A stretch of 64,000 nucleotides of DNA from CAZYVD01 sp964651045 (GCA_964651045.1 CAZYVD010000005.1:1-64000); one strand, 5' to 3'. Numbered from the stretch's first letter, positions 36,282 to 45,638 are shown. Notes: generated by a model not told the origin, from the sequence alone. A program made the numbers and translations.

Positions 36282-37274
36282 GTGAAGATTGCCGATTTGG
36301 GAGAGTTTGGCCTGATCGATAGACTCGGCAGGATCATTCAAAAATCTTCTGATAACATCATTCTTGGAATGGGCGATGATGCTGCTGTGCTGAATATTGG
36401 TAGTAATCGCTTCTCAGTGCTAACTACAGATGCAATGGTCGAGGGTGTTCATTTCGACTTGAAGTACACTCCGCTGGAATCGCTCGGATGGAAAACACTC
36501 GCAATAAATCTAAGTGATATAGCAGCGGTTGGCGCTATTCCGAGATTTGCTGTTGTGTCTATAGCCATTCCAGAGAAATGGAAAGTGGAGGATGTGGAGC
36601 TTTTGTATAGAGGTATCAAGAGCTGCGGTGATGAATATGGGTGTGTTGTGGTTGGAGGCGATACAACAAGATCGAAAAATGCGGCCTTTATATCTGTTAC
36701 TGTTTTAGGTGAGGTTGAGAGGGAATTTTTAATCAGTCGCAGTGGTGCAAGGATTGGAGATTTTCTTTGTGTAACCGGGGAGCTGGGCGGTGCAAGACTC
36801 GGATTGGAGACACTAAAAGGTGGCAGTACAGGGGATCGTTTTAGTAGATCTATTAAAAAGTTTCTCATGCCAGAGGCAAGGATTAATCAGGCACGAAAAC
36901 TCATAAGAGAGCTGAGGATCGACTCTATGATCGACATAAGTGATGGGCTCTCATCAGAGATTCATCATCTTTGTAAACAGAGCGGACTGGGATGCATCAT
37001 ATGGGCAGAGAAGATACCAATAGCAGAAGAGGTCATGATATGGGCAGAGAGGAAAAAGATCTCTCCCCTGATGTTTGCTCTCGAAAGCGGTGAGGAGTAC
37101 GAACTTCTTTTTACTGCCGATCCTGATAGAATAAGACAGTGGCAGGAAAAAGACAGAGAGCCCTTTATATCGGTGATTGGAGAGATGATTCCAAAGCACA
37201 GAGGAATATTGATTGAAGAAGAGGGAAAGAGGAAAAAAATTCCTTTCAGTGGATGGGAACATTTTTGCAGATAA
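36282..37274 (+). CDS. thiL: Thiamine-monophosphate kinase
   Basis: The 330-residue enzyme phosphorylates thiamine monophosphate to the diphosphate cofactor with ATP. It belongs to the PurM/AIR-synthase-like fold: LGMGDDAAVL (28-37), TTDAMVEGVHFDLKYTPLESLGWKTLAINLSD-type core, VGGDTTRS, VTGELGGAR and IDISDGLSSEI. GTG at 36282 directly follows the YjbQ stop. TPP is needed by the PFOR of this organism. Its end overlaps the methyltransferase start by 22 bases. Confidence 0.95.
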   Translation: MKIADLGEFGLIDRLGRIIQKSSDNIILGMGDDAAVLNIGSNRFSVLTTDAMVEGVHFDLKYTPLESLGWKTLAINLSDIAAVGAIPRFAVVSIAIPEKWKVEDVELLYRGIKSCGDEYGCVVVGGDTTRSKNAAFISVTVLGEVEREFLISRSGARIGDFLCVTGELGGARLGLETLKGGSTGDRFSRSIKKFLMPEARINQARKLIRELRIDSMIDISDGLSSEIHHLCKQSGLGCIIWAEKIPIAEEVMIWAERKKISPLMFALESGEEYELLFTADPDRIRQWQEKDREPFISVIGEMIPKHRGILIEEEGKRKKIPFSGWEHFCR

Positions 37275-38038
37275 AACATTCTTTCAGAAAGATATTATCC
37301 ACAAGAGGTCAAGTAGGGCGGTATTCTCATTTTGCACGAGTTTATGACAGGGTAATGAACCATGTCGATTACGATCAATGGGCAAACTTCATATCTCGTA
37401 TTTTTGATCTGTTCGGTAATGGCGGACGCAGAATAGTTGATGGTGGATGCGGGACCGCAACTTTGATGTTATTCCTGAGGAAGAAGGGATTCAGTGTTGC
37501 GGGATTTGATTTATCATACGATATGGTTAGAGAGGCCAGGAAAAAGGGGGGTGTAAAACTTTGGCAGGGAGACTTAAGAGAGATTTCACTTCGTGGGGGA
37601 TGGGATGGGTTTATATGTATCTATGATTCAATACAGTATCTAAATATCACGGAGATTAAAAACCTTTTTAATGAAGTAAAGAAGATATTGGCCAGAGGGG
37701 GCCTGTTTGTGTTTGATGTAGTTACACACAATCATGTTATGAAATATTGGTTCAACTATTCAGAGCAAACAGAGACAGAATCGGGCGATGTTTTTCGCAG
37801 GAGCTGGTATGAGGTGCACAAGAGGATTCTTCATACGGAGGTTGAAATATACTCAAATGAGGAGAAAAAAATCTACTGTGAACACCATATTCAGTACATT
37901 TATCCACTAGTAACATTTGAGGAGGCAGCAGAAGAGAGCGGAATGAGATTGGTTGGGATGTTTGATGGTATTAGCCTTAGATCTGGCAATGAGAACTCCG
38001 ACAGAGTCCATTTTGTGTTTTGCAGGGAGGTGGAATGA
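37253..38038 (+). CDS. Class I SAM-dependent methyltransferase
   Basis: The 261-residue protein has the Rossmann methyltransferase motifs: IVDGGCGTATLMLFL (motif I, about 61-75), FDLSYDMVREARKKG (motif II) and WDGFICIYDSIQYL (motif IV/post-I). The architecture, ending in a YPLVTFEEAAEESGM wing, resembles small-molecule methyltransferases of the Methyltransf_25/11 group. Substrate unknown. The ATG at 37253 overlaps thiL, and the stop overlaps the ftsE start, so translation is coupled; the true start may be slightly later. Confidence 0.8.
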   Translation: MGTFLQIKHSFRKILSTRGQVGRYSHFARVYDRVMNHVDYDQWANFISRIFDLFGNGGRRIVDGGCGTATLMLFLRKKGFSVAGFDLSYDMVREARKKGGVKLWQGDLREISLRGGWDGFICIYDSIQYLNITEIKNLFNEVKKILARGGLFVFDVVTHNHVMKYWFNYSEQTETESGDVFRRSWYEVHKRILHTEVEIYSNEEKKIYCEHHIQYIYPLVTFEEAAEESGMRLVGMFDGISLRSGNENSDRVHFVFCREVE

Positions 38039-38685
38039 TCAGGCTCACTAATGTATGGTACTGGGCCGGAAACAATCAGATTCTAGCTGATATAAATCTT
38101 CATGTTGATGCCGGTGATTTCGTTTGTATAATCGGTCCGAGTGGCGCAGGTAAGACATCTCTTCTGAGTTTGATTCATATGGAGAATTTTCCAACACGGG
38201 GAAGGGTTGTTGTTGCAGATTTTGACTCTGAGACAATACGTGAAAATCAGATTCCACTTTTAAGAAGAAAGGTCAGCTTTATATTTCAAGATTTTAAACT
38301 TTTAGAAGACAGAGATGTTTTCGAAAATGTTGCATTTGCATTATGGGCGACCGGGGTTAGGAGGAGAAGAATAAAGAAGAGGGTCTTTCAGGTGCTTGCA
38401 GAGGTGAGCTTGAGTCATAAGAGGTATTCTAAGATTCAGGAACTATCTGGAGGAGAGCAGCAGAGAGTGGCAATAGCAAGGGCTCTTGCTAATGAGCCGT
38501 TTGTTCTGCTTGCGGATGAACCCACAGGAAATCTGGATTCTGAAACAACAAACGAGATACTGGATCTGTTACTAAAGATAAATAGAAAGGGTACTGCCAT
38601 AGTAATGGCAACACATAAGGAGGAGTTTCAGAAGAAAATACCTGCTAGAGTAGTAATGCTAAGAGAGGGCAGGATCGTAGAATGA
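38035..38685 (+). CDS. ftsE: Cell-division ABC transporter ATPase
   Basis: The 216-residue ATPase pairs with FtsX to activate septal peptidoglycan hydrolases. Walker A is GPSGAGKTS (34-42), the signature is LSGGEQQRVAIARAL and Walker B VLLADEPTGNLD; the Q-loop FIFQDFKLLEDRDVFENV is typical of FtsE. ATG 38035 follows GGGAGGTGG and overlaps the methyltransferase TGA; an upstream TTG is less likely. The ftsX gene overlaps its stop by four bases. Confidence 0.93.
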   Translation: MIRLTNVWYWAGNNQILADINLHVDAGDFVCIIGPSGAGKTSLLSLIHMENFPTRGRVVVADFDSETIRENQIPLLRRKVSFIFQDFKLLEDRDVFENVAFALWATGVRRRRIKKRVFQVLAEVSLSHKRYSKIQELSGGEQQRVAIARALANEPFVLLADEPTGNLDSETTNEILDLLLKINRKGTAIVMATHKEEFQKKIPARVVMLREGRIVE

Positions 38686-39545
38686 GCCTGAACATATTAT
38701 ATTCTTTTGGTGAAGGAGTCAGGGCTCTGAAGAGAGCAAGGCTTGCAACTGCAATTACAATCTCGATAATTGTTGTTACCCTGACAATTCTCGATCTTTT
38801 TCTGATCGTAGGATTAAATATCCGTGAAATCATTGATTTAAAGATGAATCTCGGAGTCTTTTTTGATACAACTATAACCCATGATGAGATTGAAAATATA
38901 AGAAAGAAAATATCAGATTTTAATGGTGTTGAAAAGGTTGTATTTATCTCAAAGGAAGAAGCACTCAGGAGGTTCATGAAGGATATTGGAGAAGATCTTG
39001 GTATAGATCCGGTTTCAATTTTGGGTAGTAATCCTCTGCCAAAACATTTCGTAGTTGTTCTTAATACAAAAGAGATCGGTTATGGAAAGACTGAAGCCCT
39101 TGTCAAGAAGATTAGATCTCTTAAAGGTGTTGAAGATGTTGTCTATCATAACAGGGTCTTTGAGGCAGTAGATAAATATGGGAAAGATTTTTTAATCGGA
39201 TATGCTGCTACATTTATTGTAGTGTTGTTAATAGTGATCTTTTTAATTGCAAACACACTTCGCTTAACAATCATATCTCAGAGGAGAAATATCCAGATCA
39301 TGAAGCTTGTAGGAGCAACTCGATCGTTTATAAGGAGGCCATATTTAATACAGGGAATGATTCAGGGAGTTGTTGGTGGTATGATAGCATCCATTCTTGG
39401 ATTTGGGATGGTTAAATTGTTTCAAAAAGTATTTCCATATTCAATAAATATTCATATTATAGCAGTATTTTTACCCATTGCGGTAGGGTTTATTTTTGGG
39501 ATGTTGGGAAGCCAGATTGGTATTAAGAGGTTCTTAAACAGGTAG
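38682..39545 (+). CDS. ftsX: Cell-division permease-like protein
   Basis: The 287-residue membrane protein has the FtsX topology: a cytoplasmic start, TM1 at about 21-46, a roughly 120-residue periplasmic domain with the ELGVFFDT-like start (NLGVFFDT) and VVFISKEEALRRF, then three helices with the MacB/FtsX motif MKLVGATRSFIRRPYLIQGMIQG between them. It relays ATP-driven changes from FtsE to a periplasmic amidase activator. The gene is the last of the plus-strand run before the hrcA promoter; no terminator hairpin is visible after it. Confidence 0.93.
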   Translation: MSLNILYSFGEGVRALKRARLATAITISIIVVTLTILDLFLIVGLNIREIIDLKMNLGVFFDTTITHDEIENIRKKISDFNGVEKVVFISKEEALRRFMKDIGEDLGIDPVSILGSNPLPKHFVVVLNTKEIGYGKTEALVKKIRSLKGVEDVVYHNRVFEAVDKYGKDFLIGYAATFIVVLLIVIFLIANTLRLTIISQRRNIQIMKLVGATRSFIRRPYLIQGMIQGVVGGMIASILGFGMVKLFQKVFPYSINIHIIAVFLPIAVGFIFGMLGSQIGIKRFLNR

Positions 39546-39565
39546 TATACCGCCGTTTTTTTACC

Positions 39566-39594
39566 TTGACACTATATCGAAAAATGATTATCTT
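39566..39594 (+). promoter_or_regulatory. Sigma-70-type promoter for hrcA-grpE-dnaJ
   Basis: TTGACA (39566-39571), 17-base spacer, TATCTT (39589-39594). It lies 42 bases before the likely hrcA ATG and after the ftsX stop. I looked for a CIRCE inverted repeat (TTAGCACTC-N9-GAGTGCTAA) around it and did not see one. Confidence 0.65.
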
Positions 39595-39635
39595 ATATTT
39601 GGTTTTTTTTGGGTTATGACAGAATATTTGTACAG

Positions 39636-40649
39636 ATGGAAGAGTTGACTAAAAGACAGAAGAAGATTCTTCGTTATTTAGTAATTAGTTACATTGATTC
39701 GACAATTCCTGTTGGATCTAAAAACCTTGTCGAAAAGTACTGCCTTGATTGCAGTCCTGCAACAGTGCGCAATGAATTGGCAGATCTGGAGAAAATGGGG
39801 TATATTGAGCAGCCTCATACATCTGCAGGAAGGATTCCCACAGATAAAGGATACAGATTCTATGTGAATAATCTGCTGAGGCAGCAAAGGATTCCTTCTT
39901 ATGATCAACTCTTTATTAATGAGAGAATGAGAAGGGCAGGTGGTGAGGTAAAAAGGATTCTTGAGGAGGCATCAAGGCTACTGGGAAAAATTTCAAATGA
40001 GCTTGGCGTGGTTTTAACACCCTGGATGGAATGGGGAATATTTGATCATTTGGAATTGGTCGAATTATCAGAGAAGAAGATATTGGCTGTAATACACATA
40101 AGAAGCAGGCTGCCGAAGACTGTAATACTCGAGCTGGACTCAGATTTTAAAAATAAGGATTTAAGAGCCGCAGAAAGTATTTTGAATGAGAGGTTAACAG
40201 GGCTAACGCTTAGAGAGATAAGAAACTCGATAAAAGACAGGGTTAAAGATGTTGAGATCAACACAAGGACAATTCTTGGTAAGATAACAGAATCATCCGA
40301 GAAGCTGTTTAAATTTTCTGATCCAGAGGTCATAACCGCAGGAACAAAAAACATATTGAATCAGCCGGAGTTTGTTGATAGAGAATTGCTTTTAAAGATC
40401 TTTGGATTGATTGATGATAAGAAAGATCTTATGCATGTGTTTTTAAAAGACGTGGACGGTACTGAAATAAGAATCGGAAGAGAGAATAATGACTCAAGGC
40501 TTGAATCATTTACAGTGATAGCATCATCTTATAGAAGAGGGAAAGACATTGGTACTTTTGGCATAATTGGCCCGAAGAGAATGCCATATCGAAAGATTTT
40601 ACCTCTTGTGGAGACAATGGCTACAACAATCAGCAGATACTTGAGTTAG
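39636..40649 (+). CDS. hrcA: Heat-inducible transcription repressor
   Basis: The 337-residue repressor has the N-terminal winged helix (MEELTKRQKKILRYLV, then TIPVGSKNLVEKY and SPATVRNELADLEKMGYIEQPHTSAGRIPTDKGYR-type region) followed by the GAF-like and inserted domains ending in TFGIIGPKRMPY, all standard for HrcA. It represses chaperone operons through CIRCE elements. ATG 39636 is preferred to a TTG at 39609 because HrcA proteins begin just before the wHTH; no good ribosome site precedes either. No CIRCE is visible at its own promoter. Confidence 0.93.
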   Translation: MEELTKRQKKILRYLVISYIDSTIPVGSKNLVEKYCLDCSPATVRNELADLEKMGYIEQPHTSAGRIPTDKGYRFYVNNLLRQQRIPSYDQLFINERMRRAGGEVKRILEEASRLLGKISNELGVVLTPWMEWGIFDHLELVELSEKKILAVIHIRSRLPKTVILELDSDFKNKDLRAAESILNERLTGLTLREIRNSIKDRVKDVEINTRTILGKITESSEKLFKFSDPEVITAGTKNILNQPEFVDRELLLKIFGLIDDKKDLMHVFLKDVDGTEIRIGRENNDSRLESFTVIASSYRRGKDIGTFGIIGPKRMPYRKILPLVETMATTISRYLS

Positions 40650-40680
40650 ACAGTAAATTTGGGAGAGTTGTATTAAGGTA

Positions 40681-41223
40681 ATGAGTGGAAGGAAAGGATC
40701 TACAAAGGAAGGGGAAAAATCAGAAAAGAGCACAAAATCGAGGGTTTCTTATAAGGTCAAGGCAGAAGAGTGCCAGAAAAAGTTGAAAAAAGCAAATAAG
40801 GAGATAGAGGAGTTAAAGGAAAGGCTTCTGCGAAGAGTAGCAGAGCTTGATAATTATAGGAAGAGAACAGAGCGTGAGATTGCTAATATAATCCAGAATG
40901 CTAATGAAAATCTTATAAAGGATATATTACCAGTAGTAGATGATTTAGAGCGTTCTTTGAAAATTTCAAACAGTGGGGAAGACGATGTAGAGTTCCGCAA
41001 GGGAGTGGAGTTGATTTATCAGAAACTGATGTTGATACTCGGAAAATATGGCCTCGAGCCCATGGAGTCTGTTGGAACAGAATTTGATGTGGAAAAACAT
41101 GACGCTCTTCTTCAAATAAGCAAGAAAGGGACCCCTGCAGGAGTCGTTGTTGAGGAACATGAAAAGGGATATCTGCTCAACGGTCGTGTGCTTCGGCATG
41201 CAAAGGTTGTGGTTAGTAAATAG
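40681..41223 (+). CDS. grpE: Nucleotide exchange factor for DnaK
   Basis: The 180-residue protein has a charged disordered start (1-30), a long coiled coil (about 30-90) with LLRRVAELDNYRKRTERE, and the C-terminal beta-domain with FDVEKHDALLQI and GYLLNGRVLRHAKVVVSK, the typical GrpE ending. It releases ADP from DnaK. dnaK itself is not in the window; dnaJ follows 15 bases downstream. Confidence 0.95.
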   Translation: MSGRKGSTKEGEKSEKSTKSRVSYKVKAEECQKKLKKANKEIEELKERLLRRVAELDNYRKRTEREIANIIQNANENLIKDILPVVDDLERSLKISNSGEDDVEFRKGVELIYQKLMLILGKYGLEPMESVGTEFDVEKHDALLQISKKGTPAGVVVEEHEKGYLLNGRVLRHAKVVVSK

Positions 41224-41238
41224 GGTGGAGTCCTCAGC

Positions 41239-42327
41239 ATGACAAAGCGTGATTATTATGAAATTCTGGGTGTTTCGAGGGAGGCAGGAGAAGAAGAGAT
41301 AAAGAAGGCATATCGCAGACTTGCAATGAAGTACCACCCAGATAGAAATCCAGGAGACAAAGAGGCGGAGGAGAAGTTTAAGGAGGCTTCTGAAGCATAT
41401 GAAGTATTGAGCAATCCGGATAAGCGTCAGTTATACAACAGATTTGGCCATGAAGGACTCAAGGGCGGGCCAGGAGGTTTTGGAGGCTTTGATTTTGATT
41501 TATCCGATGCCCTGAGAACATTCATGGAGGGGTTTGGCAGCTTTGGAGATTTTTTTGGGACTTCTCATAAAAGGAGGGGACCTAAGAGAGGAAGTGATCT
41601 TCAAATAAAATTGTCTCTCACTCTGAAGGAAGTGGCAACAGGTGTTGAAAAGAAGATCAAGATAAAGAAGAAGATTGTCTGTGATGCGTGTGGAGGAAGT
41701 GGTGCAAGGTCGGGTTCAGATATAAAGACGTGTCCTCTATGTTATGGAACGGGACAGGTTAAACAGGTGAGTAGATCTTTTTTTGGACAGTTTGTAAATA
41801 TAACAACATGCACCAGATGTGGTGGTGAAGGAAAGATTATAGAGTCTCCATGTCCGCAGTGCAATGGAGAGGGGAGGAAGAGGGGAGAGAGCACGATTAA
41901 AGTTAAGATACCGGCAGGTGTTGCATCTGGAAATTATATTACACTGAAGGGTCAGGGTGATGTAGGCCCAAAGGGCGGTCCTCCGGGGGATGTATTCGTA
42001 CTAATAGAGGAAGACAGGGATGAGACTTTTGAGAGGCATGGAGACGATATATTGTATACTCTTTATATTAGCATACCGCAGGCGGTCCTTGGGGATGAAG
42101 TAGAGATACCAACCCTGACAGGCAAGGCAAGACTTCATATTGATCCAGGAACACAATCGGGAAAGATACTACGAATGAGGGGGAGGGGAATACCTCATCT
42201 GAACAGTTATGGAAAGGGAGATCAGCTTGTAAAGGTAGTAGTCTGGACACCACAGAAGCTATCAAAAGAGGCAAAAGAACTCTTCAGAAAGTTGAGTAAT
42301 TTTAATGAGATTAATCCTAGAAAATGA
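41239..42327 (+). CDS. dnaJ: Chaperone DnaJ (type I)
   Basis: The 362-residue co-chaperone has an N-terminal J domain with the HPD motif at 33-35, a Gly/Phe-rich linker (about 75-110), and a zinc region with four CxxC pairs (C148/C151, C165/C168, C191/C194, C205/C208), each followed by G-x-G. The two-part substrate-binding barrel follows. It stimulates DnaK ATPase and delivers unfolded proteins. Order hrcA-grpE-dnaJ without dnaK means dnaK lies elsewhere. Confidence 0.96.
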   Translation: MTKRDYYEILGVSREAGEEEIKKAYRRLAMKYHPDRNPGDKEAEEKFKEASEAYEVLSNPDKRQLYNRFGHEGLKGGPGGFGGFDFDLSDALRTFMEGFGSFGDFFGTSHKRRGPKRGSDLQIKLSLTLKEVATGVEKKIKIKKKIVCDACGGSGARSGSDIKTCPLCYGTGQVKQVSRSFFGQFVNITTCTRCGGEGKIIESPCPQCNGEGRKRGESTIKVKIPAGVASGNYITLKGQGDVGPKGGPPGDVFVLIEEDRDETFERHGDDILYTLYISIPQAVLGDEVEIPTLTGKARLHIDPGTQSGKILRMRGRGIPHLNSYGKGDQLVKVVVWTPQKLSKEAKELFRKLSNFNEINPRK

Positions 42328-42335
42328 AATCTTGA

Positions 42336-42710
42336 ATGGAAAAAGTTATGCTGGGATTTACTCGAAGAGAGACAGGAGTACTGATTTTTTTAATTGTTAC
42401 TTTTATTATAGGATTTTGTATCTGGGTATATAGGCAGAGATGGGAACCAATACCAGAGATAGTTTATGATAATAAAGGGAGTATAAAAACAGAGAATTTT
42501 CATCAAGAGGAGAAAATAGTAGTTTCGTTAAACAGAGGATCAAAGGAGGATTTTGAGAGGCTTGAGGGCATTGGCACTGTTGTTGCGGAGAGGATAGTAA
42601 GGTACAGGAAAGATCATGGTGGTTTTAAAAGAATCGAAGAATTAATGGAGGTTAGAGGAATAGGGAAGAAGAAATTTCAAAAAATTAAACCATATATAAT
42701 ATTGAATTAA
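42336..42710 (+). CDS. ComEA-like helix-hairpin-helix protein, membrane-anchored
   Basis: The 124-residue protein has one membrane helix (about 14-32) and a C-terminal double helix-hairpin-helix domain (about 64-122): SLNRGSKEDFERLEGIG and RIEELMEVRGIGKKKF. ComEA proteins bind incoming DNA at the outer face of the membrane during natural transformation; similar proteins of unknown role are common. It lies 8 bases after dnaJ and 31 before the pilin-like gene, which supports a DNA uptake or pilus link. An ATG four codons in (42348) is an alternative start. Confidence 0.82.
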   Translation: MEKVMLGFTRRETGVLIFLIVTFIIGFCIWVYRQRWEPIPEIVYDNKGSIKTENFHQEEKIVVSLNRGSKEDFERLEGIGTVVAERIVRYRKDHGGFKRIEELMEVRGIGKKKFQKIKPYIILN

Positions 42711-42741
42711 TTTTAATTAAATCTGCAGAGGAGGAAGGCAA

Positions 42742-44652
42742 ATGGCAGACAAATCTAGAGGTAGTATTTTTTATGAGATCTTGATTGTGATTTTAGTTGT
42801 GGCGCTGATAGCAGCAATTCTTTATCCATCGAGAGTGTGGAATAGAGAGGAGGAGTTAGAAAAGGCGTGCCATACGAGAATGGAAGCAATCAATACGCTT
42901 GAGCAGAGGTTTTTATTCATAGACCACGCATATACAGACAGCATCCCAAAGCTGATAGATAAGGTTTTTGCAGATCCAAAGCGTGTGGCAGCCCTAGACA
43001 CATTTATCAATTGGGATGATATTGTTACAACTAAAGAATTGAAGAGTATGATAACAAGAAGTGGATTTGTTGATGATTTAAGAAGCCAGATTATTAATAA
43101 TCTAAAAAACAGAGAGCCATTAAATTATCTCTCCAGATGGGATTCGCTCGATTACAAGCTCATAAATATGCTGGATAAGAAATTGGCGGCTGCAGACACA
43201 ACAGAAGATTTTAAATTGATTGATGAAGCTGTCGAATGGGAGAAAATGATTCCAGAAGTAGTATTCTGGTCAATAATAAGCGAAGGCAGTGCTCCCAGGC
43301 GCATAGCCCGACAGACAGAGGCTCAGATAAGAAGAGGGACTTCAGTCGTAAAGACAAGAGGATGGAAGTATTATAGAGCAGATTTTTACAGGACTCTTTC
43401 TGAAATGATAAAAGAAGCAAGAAGAACAGATGTTTGGAAACCTGCAGATAAGGATAAGTGGGAGAAAGAAGGAAGAGTCGTGTGGGAAGAGAGTATGGAT
43501 ACTCTATCTGCTGCAGATAGGGATTCTATTTGGAATTCTATTAAGAAGCAGATATGGGAAGGTGAAAAAGAGCTGCTCTGGAGAGATGCAAAGTACAATT
43601 TATGGGAGCAGGAGAAGGATAAGTGGATTGAAGAAAACAGAGATATGTGGGAGAGGGTAGTTTCGAGGTACTGGAAGAGTTATAGACGTCAGAGATGGTT
43701 AAAAGATATGAACAAAAAATTGAGGCCTCTTCCGAGAGAAAAGAGAAGCACTCAGGAGCAGATTGAGACAGAGGATACCAGTAGCGTAATGGAAGAAGGA
43801 AGTGTAGATACTACTGTTGCAGTGGTTACTGCCGATACTGTAAAACAGCCAGAGAAAAAAGAGGCGGCAATAGATTCTGCATGGGTATTCAGGGAGATCT
43901 TCAATGTCAAGAAGGATTCACTCTGGCGCACAGTTGAGGATTCAATAAAAGAGCAGGAATATGAGAGGTGGAAGAAAAAGGAAAGAAAAGTGGTGGAAGA
44001 TCTCATCAGGAATGTATGGGAGAGCGATAGGAGAGTTAGCTGGGAGGATGAAACCAGAGATAAATGGTTTGAAGAAAAAGAGTCAGATAGAGAGAGTCTG
44101 TGGAGATTGATCAAGAATGAACTGTGGAGGACTGCAAAGATCACGCTCTGGGAGGAAGAGCAGAAGAAACTCGCCTCCAAGGGCAAGACTCGGAGGAGAA
44201 TAGTCAATTGTGTTGATTGGGTGGCAATGTTTGGTGAAGAAAGTATAGATAGTTTAGTGGCAGGACTGAATCTTCCTGATGGTAAGAGATTATGGAAGGA
44301 GTTTGAAAAGCTGAGCAAAGAAGGGAAAAAGAACAAACTTTACCGGCTCGGCATACTATCTATTCTGCGTGACAAGATAGCAGAGTCAATCGGAGTGTGT
44401 CCATATGCAAATGTGCCCTATTTAATCAAGGCTATACAGAACAGTTCAGGCAACTATTTTCGTGTAGATTGTCCTATCATAGACACATCGAAGGTTAAGA
44501 AGGCAGTCATGATAGATCCGGAGACAAAAGATACTGTATATGTTAAGCTAAAACTATCCACGATCGAGAAGTTGTTTGGTGGGGCAAAAATAAAGAAGCA
44601 TGGTTATATCGATATGGACGGAAATAAAAGCTGGATCAAAATGGAAAGATAG
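42742..44652 (+). CDS. Pilin-like protein with eight-residue tryptophan repeats
   Basis: I do not recognise this 636-residue protein as a whole. Its N-terminus looks like a type IV (pseudo)pilin: a short charged leader ending in G7, then SIFYE with Glu at +5 (E12) and a hydrophobic helix (13-28, EILIVILVVALIAAILYP). The middle is highly charged helix with Trp at 232, 240, 248, 264, 272, 280, 288, 295, 303, 311, 319, almost exactly every eight residues. After an acidic, Thr-rich linker (335-380) a second block follows (395, 410, 426, 434, 442, 454, 462, 470). The last 150 residues contain CxxYANVPYLIKAIQ and could be globular. AGGAGG precedes the start; PilM- and PilN/O-like genes follow. If a prepilin, it would be far larger than usual. 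Confidence 0.75.
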   Translation: MADKSRGSIFYEILIVILVVALIAAILYPSRVWNREEELEKACHTRMEAINTLEQRFLFIDHAYTDSIPKLIDKVFADPKRVAALDTFINWDDIVTTKELKSMITRSGFVDDLRSQIINNLKNREPLNYLSRWDSLDYKLINMLDKKLAAADTTEDFKLIDEAVEWEKMIPEVVFWSIISEGSAPRRIARQTEAQIRRGTSVVKTRGWKYYRADFYRTLSEMIKEARRTDVWKPADKDKWEKEGRVVWEESMDTLSAADRDSIWNSIKKQIWEGEKELLWRDAKYNLWEQEKDKWIEENRDMWERVVSRYWKSYRRQRWLKDMNKKLRPLPREKRSTQEQIETEDTSSVMEEGSVDTTVAVVTADTVKQPEKKEAAIDSAWVFREIFNVKKDSLWRTVEDSIKEQEYERWKKKERKVVEDLIRNVWESDRRVSWEDETRDKWFEEKESDRESLWRLIKNELWRTAKITLWEEEQKKLASKGKTRRRIVNCVDWVAMFGEESIDSLVAGLNLPDGKRLWKEFEKLSKEGKKNKLYRLGILSILRDKIAESIGVCPYANVPYLIKAIQNSSGNYFRVDCPIIDTSKVKKAVMIDPETKDTVYVKLKLSTIEKLFGGAKIKKHGYIDMDGNKSWIKMER

Positions 44653-44657
44653 AAGAA

Positions 44658-45638
44658 TTGAATTTTCCATCACAAAAATTTGTAAGTATCTCATTTCAGC
44701 CCGAATATATAACTTTAGTAGTGATGGAAGATGGTGTTATTCAGAGCATTGCCACAAAGGAATTAATACAGCCATTCGATCTTGAGACTCTAAAGGCAGA
44801 GAGAGATGATTCTGGAAGCCTTTATGAGATCTTAGAGAGACTTGGCAAAAAGATCAATATTAATAAGGGTTGCGATACAGGGGTTGTTCTCAATTCGGGG
44901 ATAGTTACAATACGGAAGATTCCGGTTGCGATAGGGCTTGAGGATGAATTTATAGAAAATCATATGAGGTGGGAGGCAGAACAATCCCTTGTTTCACCAT
45001 TGGAGGAGTTTGTTGTAGAGTTTCAGCGTCTACCCTTTCAAACACCGAGTGGCAATCCGACCTATGTAGTGATTGTTGTAAGAAGAGTCGTGATAGATTT
45101 CATTCACTCTATGGTTCACAGGATGGGCTTGAAATTAAGAGAGGTCGACATAGATATTTTTTCATCTATCCGTGTAGTAGTATCAAATTATGATACAAAG
45201 CCTGATAGGATTTCTGCAATAATAGATGTACAGAATAGTTATTTAAACTTTATCTTCATCCGCGACAGGGAATACTTTCTCTCCCATTTTTTTTCCATTG
45301 ACGAGGAGTCCTCATCATCGAATTTGAGTGATGAAGGCAGGGCTGTAGAGATGATATTAAAAGAGTTGCGTCGTCTGATTTTCGGACATAAATTGGGTGA
45401 AAGAGTAGATGATTTGAGCGGTATCTTCTTAACAGGTACAGGCAATGTAAGAAGATTTTATGAATCTTTTTCTTCATCAGTCAATATTCCTGTTGAGATT
45501 GTTAATCCATTTAGTAAAGTAAAGGTTGCTCAATCAGTTTATGAGCTTGAAGAATACAGCCGTTTTCCAGAGAAGATTGTTCCAGCGGTCGGTATGCTTC
45601 TGAAATCTAAATACACTCCTGTAAAGGGTGGGCAGTGA
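44658..45638 (+). CDS. PilM-like actin-fold protein, divergent
   Basis: The 326-residue protein shows the plan of type IV pilus assembly PilM: an actin-like first strand (FVSISFQPEYITLVVMEDG), RKIPVAIGLEDEFIENHMRWEAEQ, VVRRVVIDFIHSMVHRMGL, a second phosphate-loop strand (ISAIIDVQNSYLNFIFI) and ILTGTG-like GIFLTGTGNVRRFYE with a final VNPFSKV. PilM sits at the cytoplasmic face and binds the PilN N-terminus. The glycine-rich phosphate loops of canonical PilM are poorly kept, so ATP binding is doubtful. The start is TTG at 44658, five bases after the pilin-like gene. Confidence 0.75.
   Translation: MNFPSQKFVSISFQPEYITLVVMEDGVIQSIATKELIQPFDLETLKAERDDSGSLYEILERLGKKININKGCDTGVVLNSGIVTIRKIPVAIGLEDEFIENHMRWEAEQSLVSPLEEFVVEFQRLPFQTPSGNPTYVVIVVRRVVIDFIHSMVHRMGLKLREVDIDIFSSIRVVVSNYDTKPDRISAIIDVQNSYLNFIFIRDREYFLSHFFSIDEESSSSNLSDEGRAVEMILKELRRLIFGHKLGERVDDLSGIFLTGTGNVRRFYESFSSSVNIPVEIVNPFSKVKVAQSVYELEEYSRFPEKIVPAVGMLLKSKYTPVKGGQ

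Noticed and set aside
43752..44336. Minus-strand open frame of 194 codons opposite the Trp-repeat gene
   Set aside because: Ser/Phe/Leu-rich shadow of the charged repeat region; no start context.
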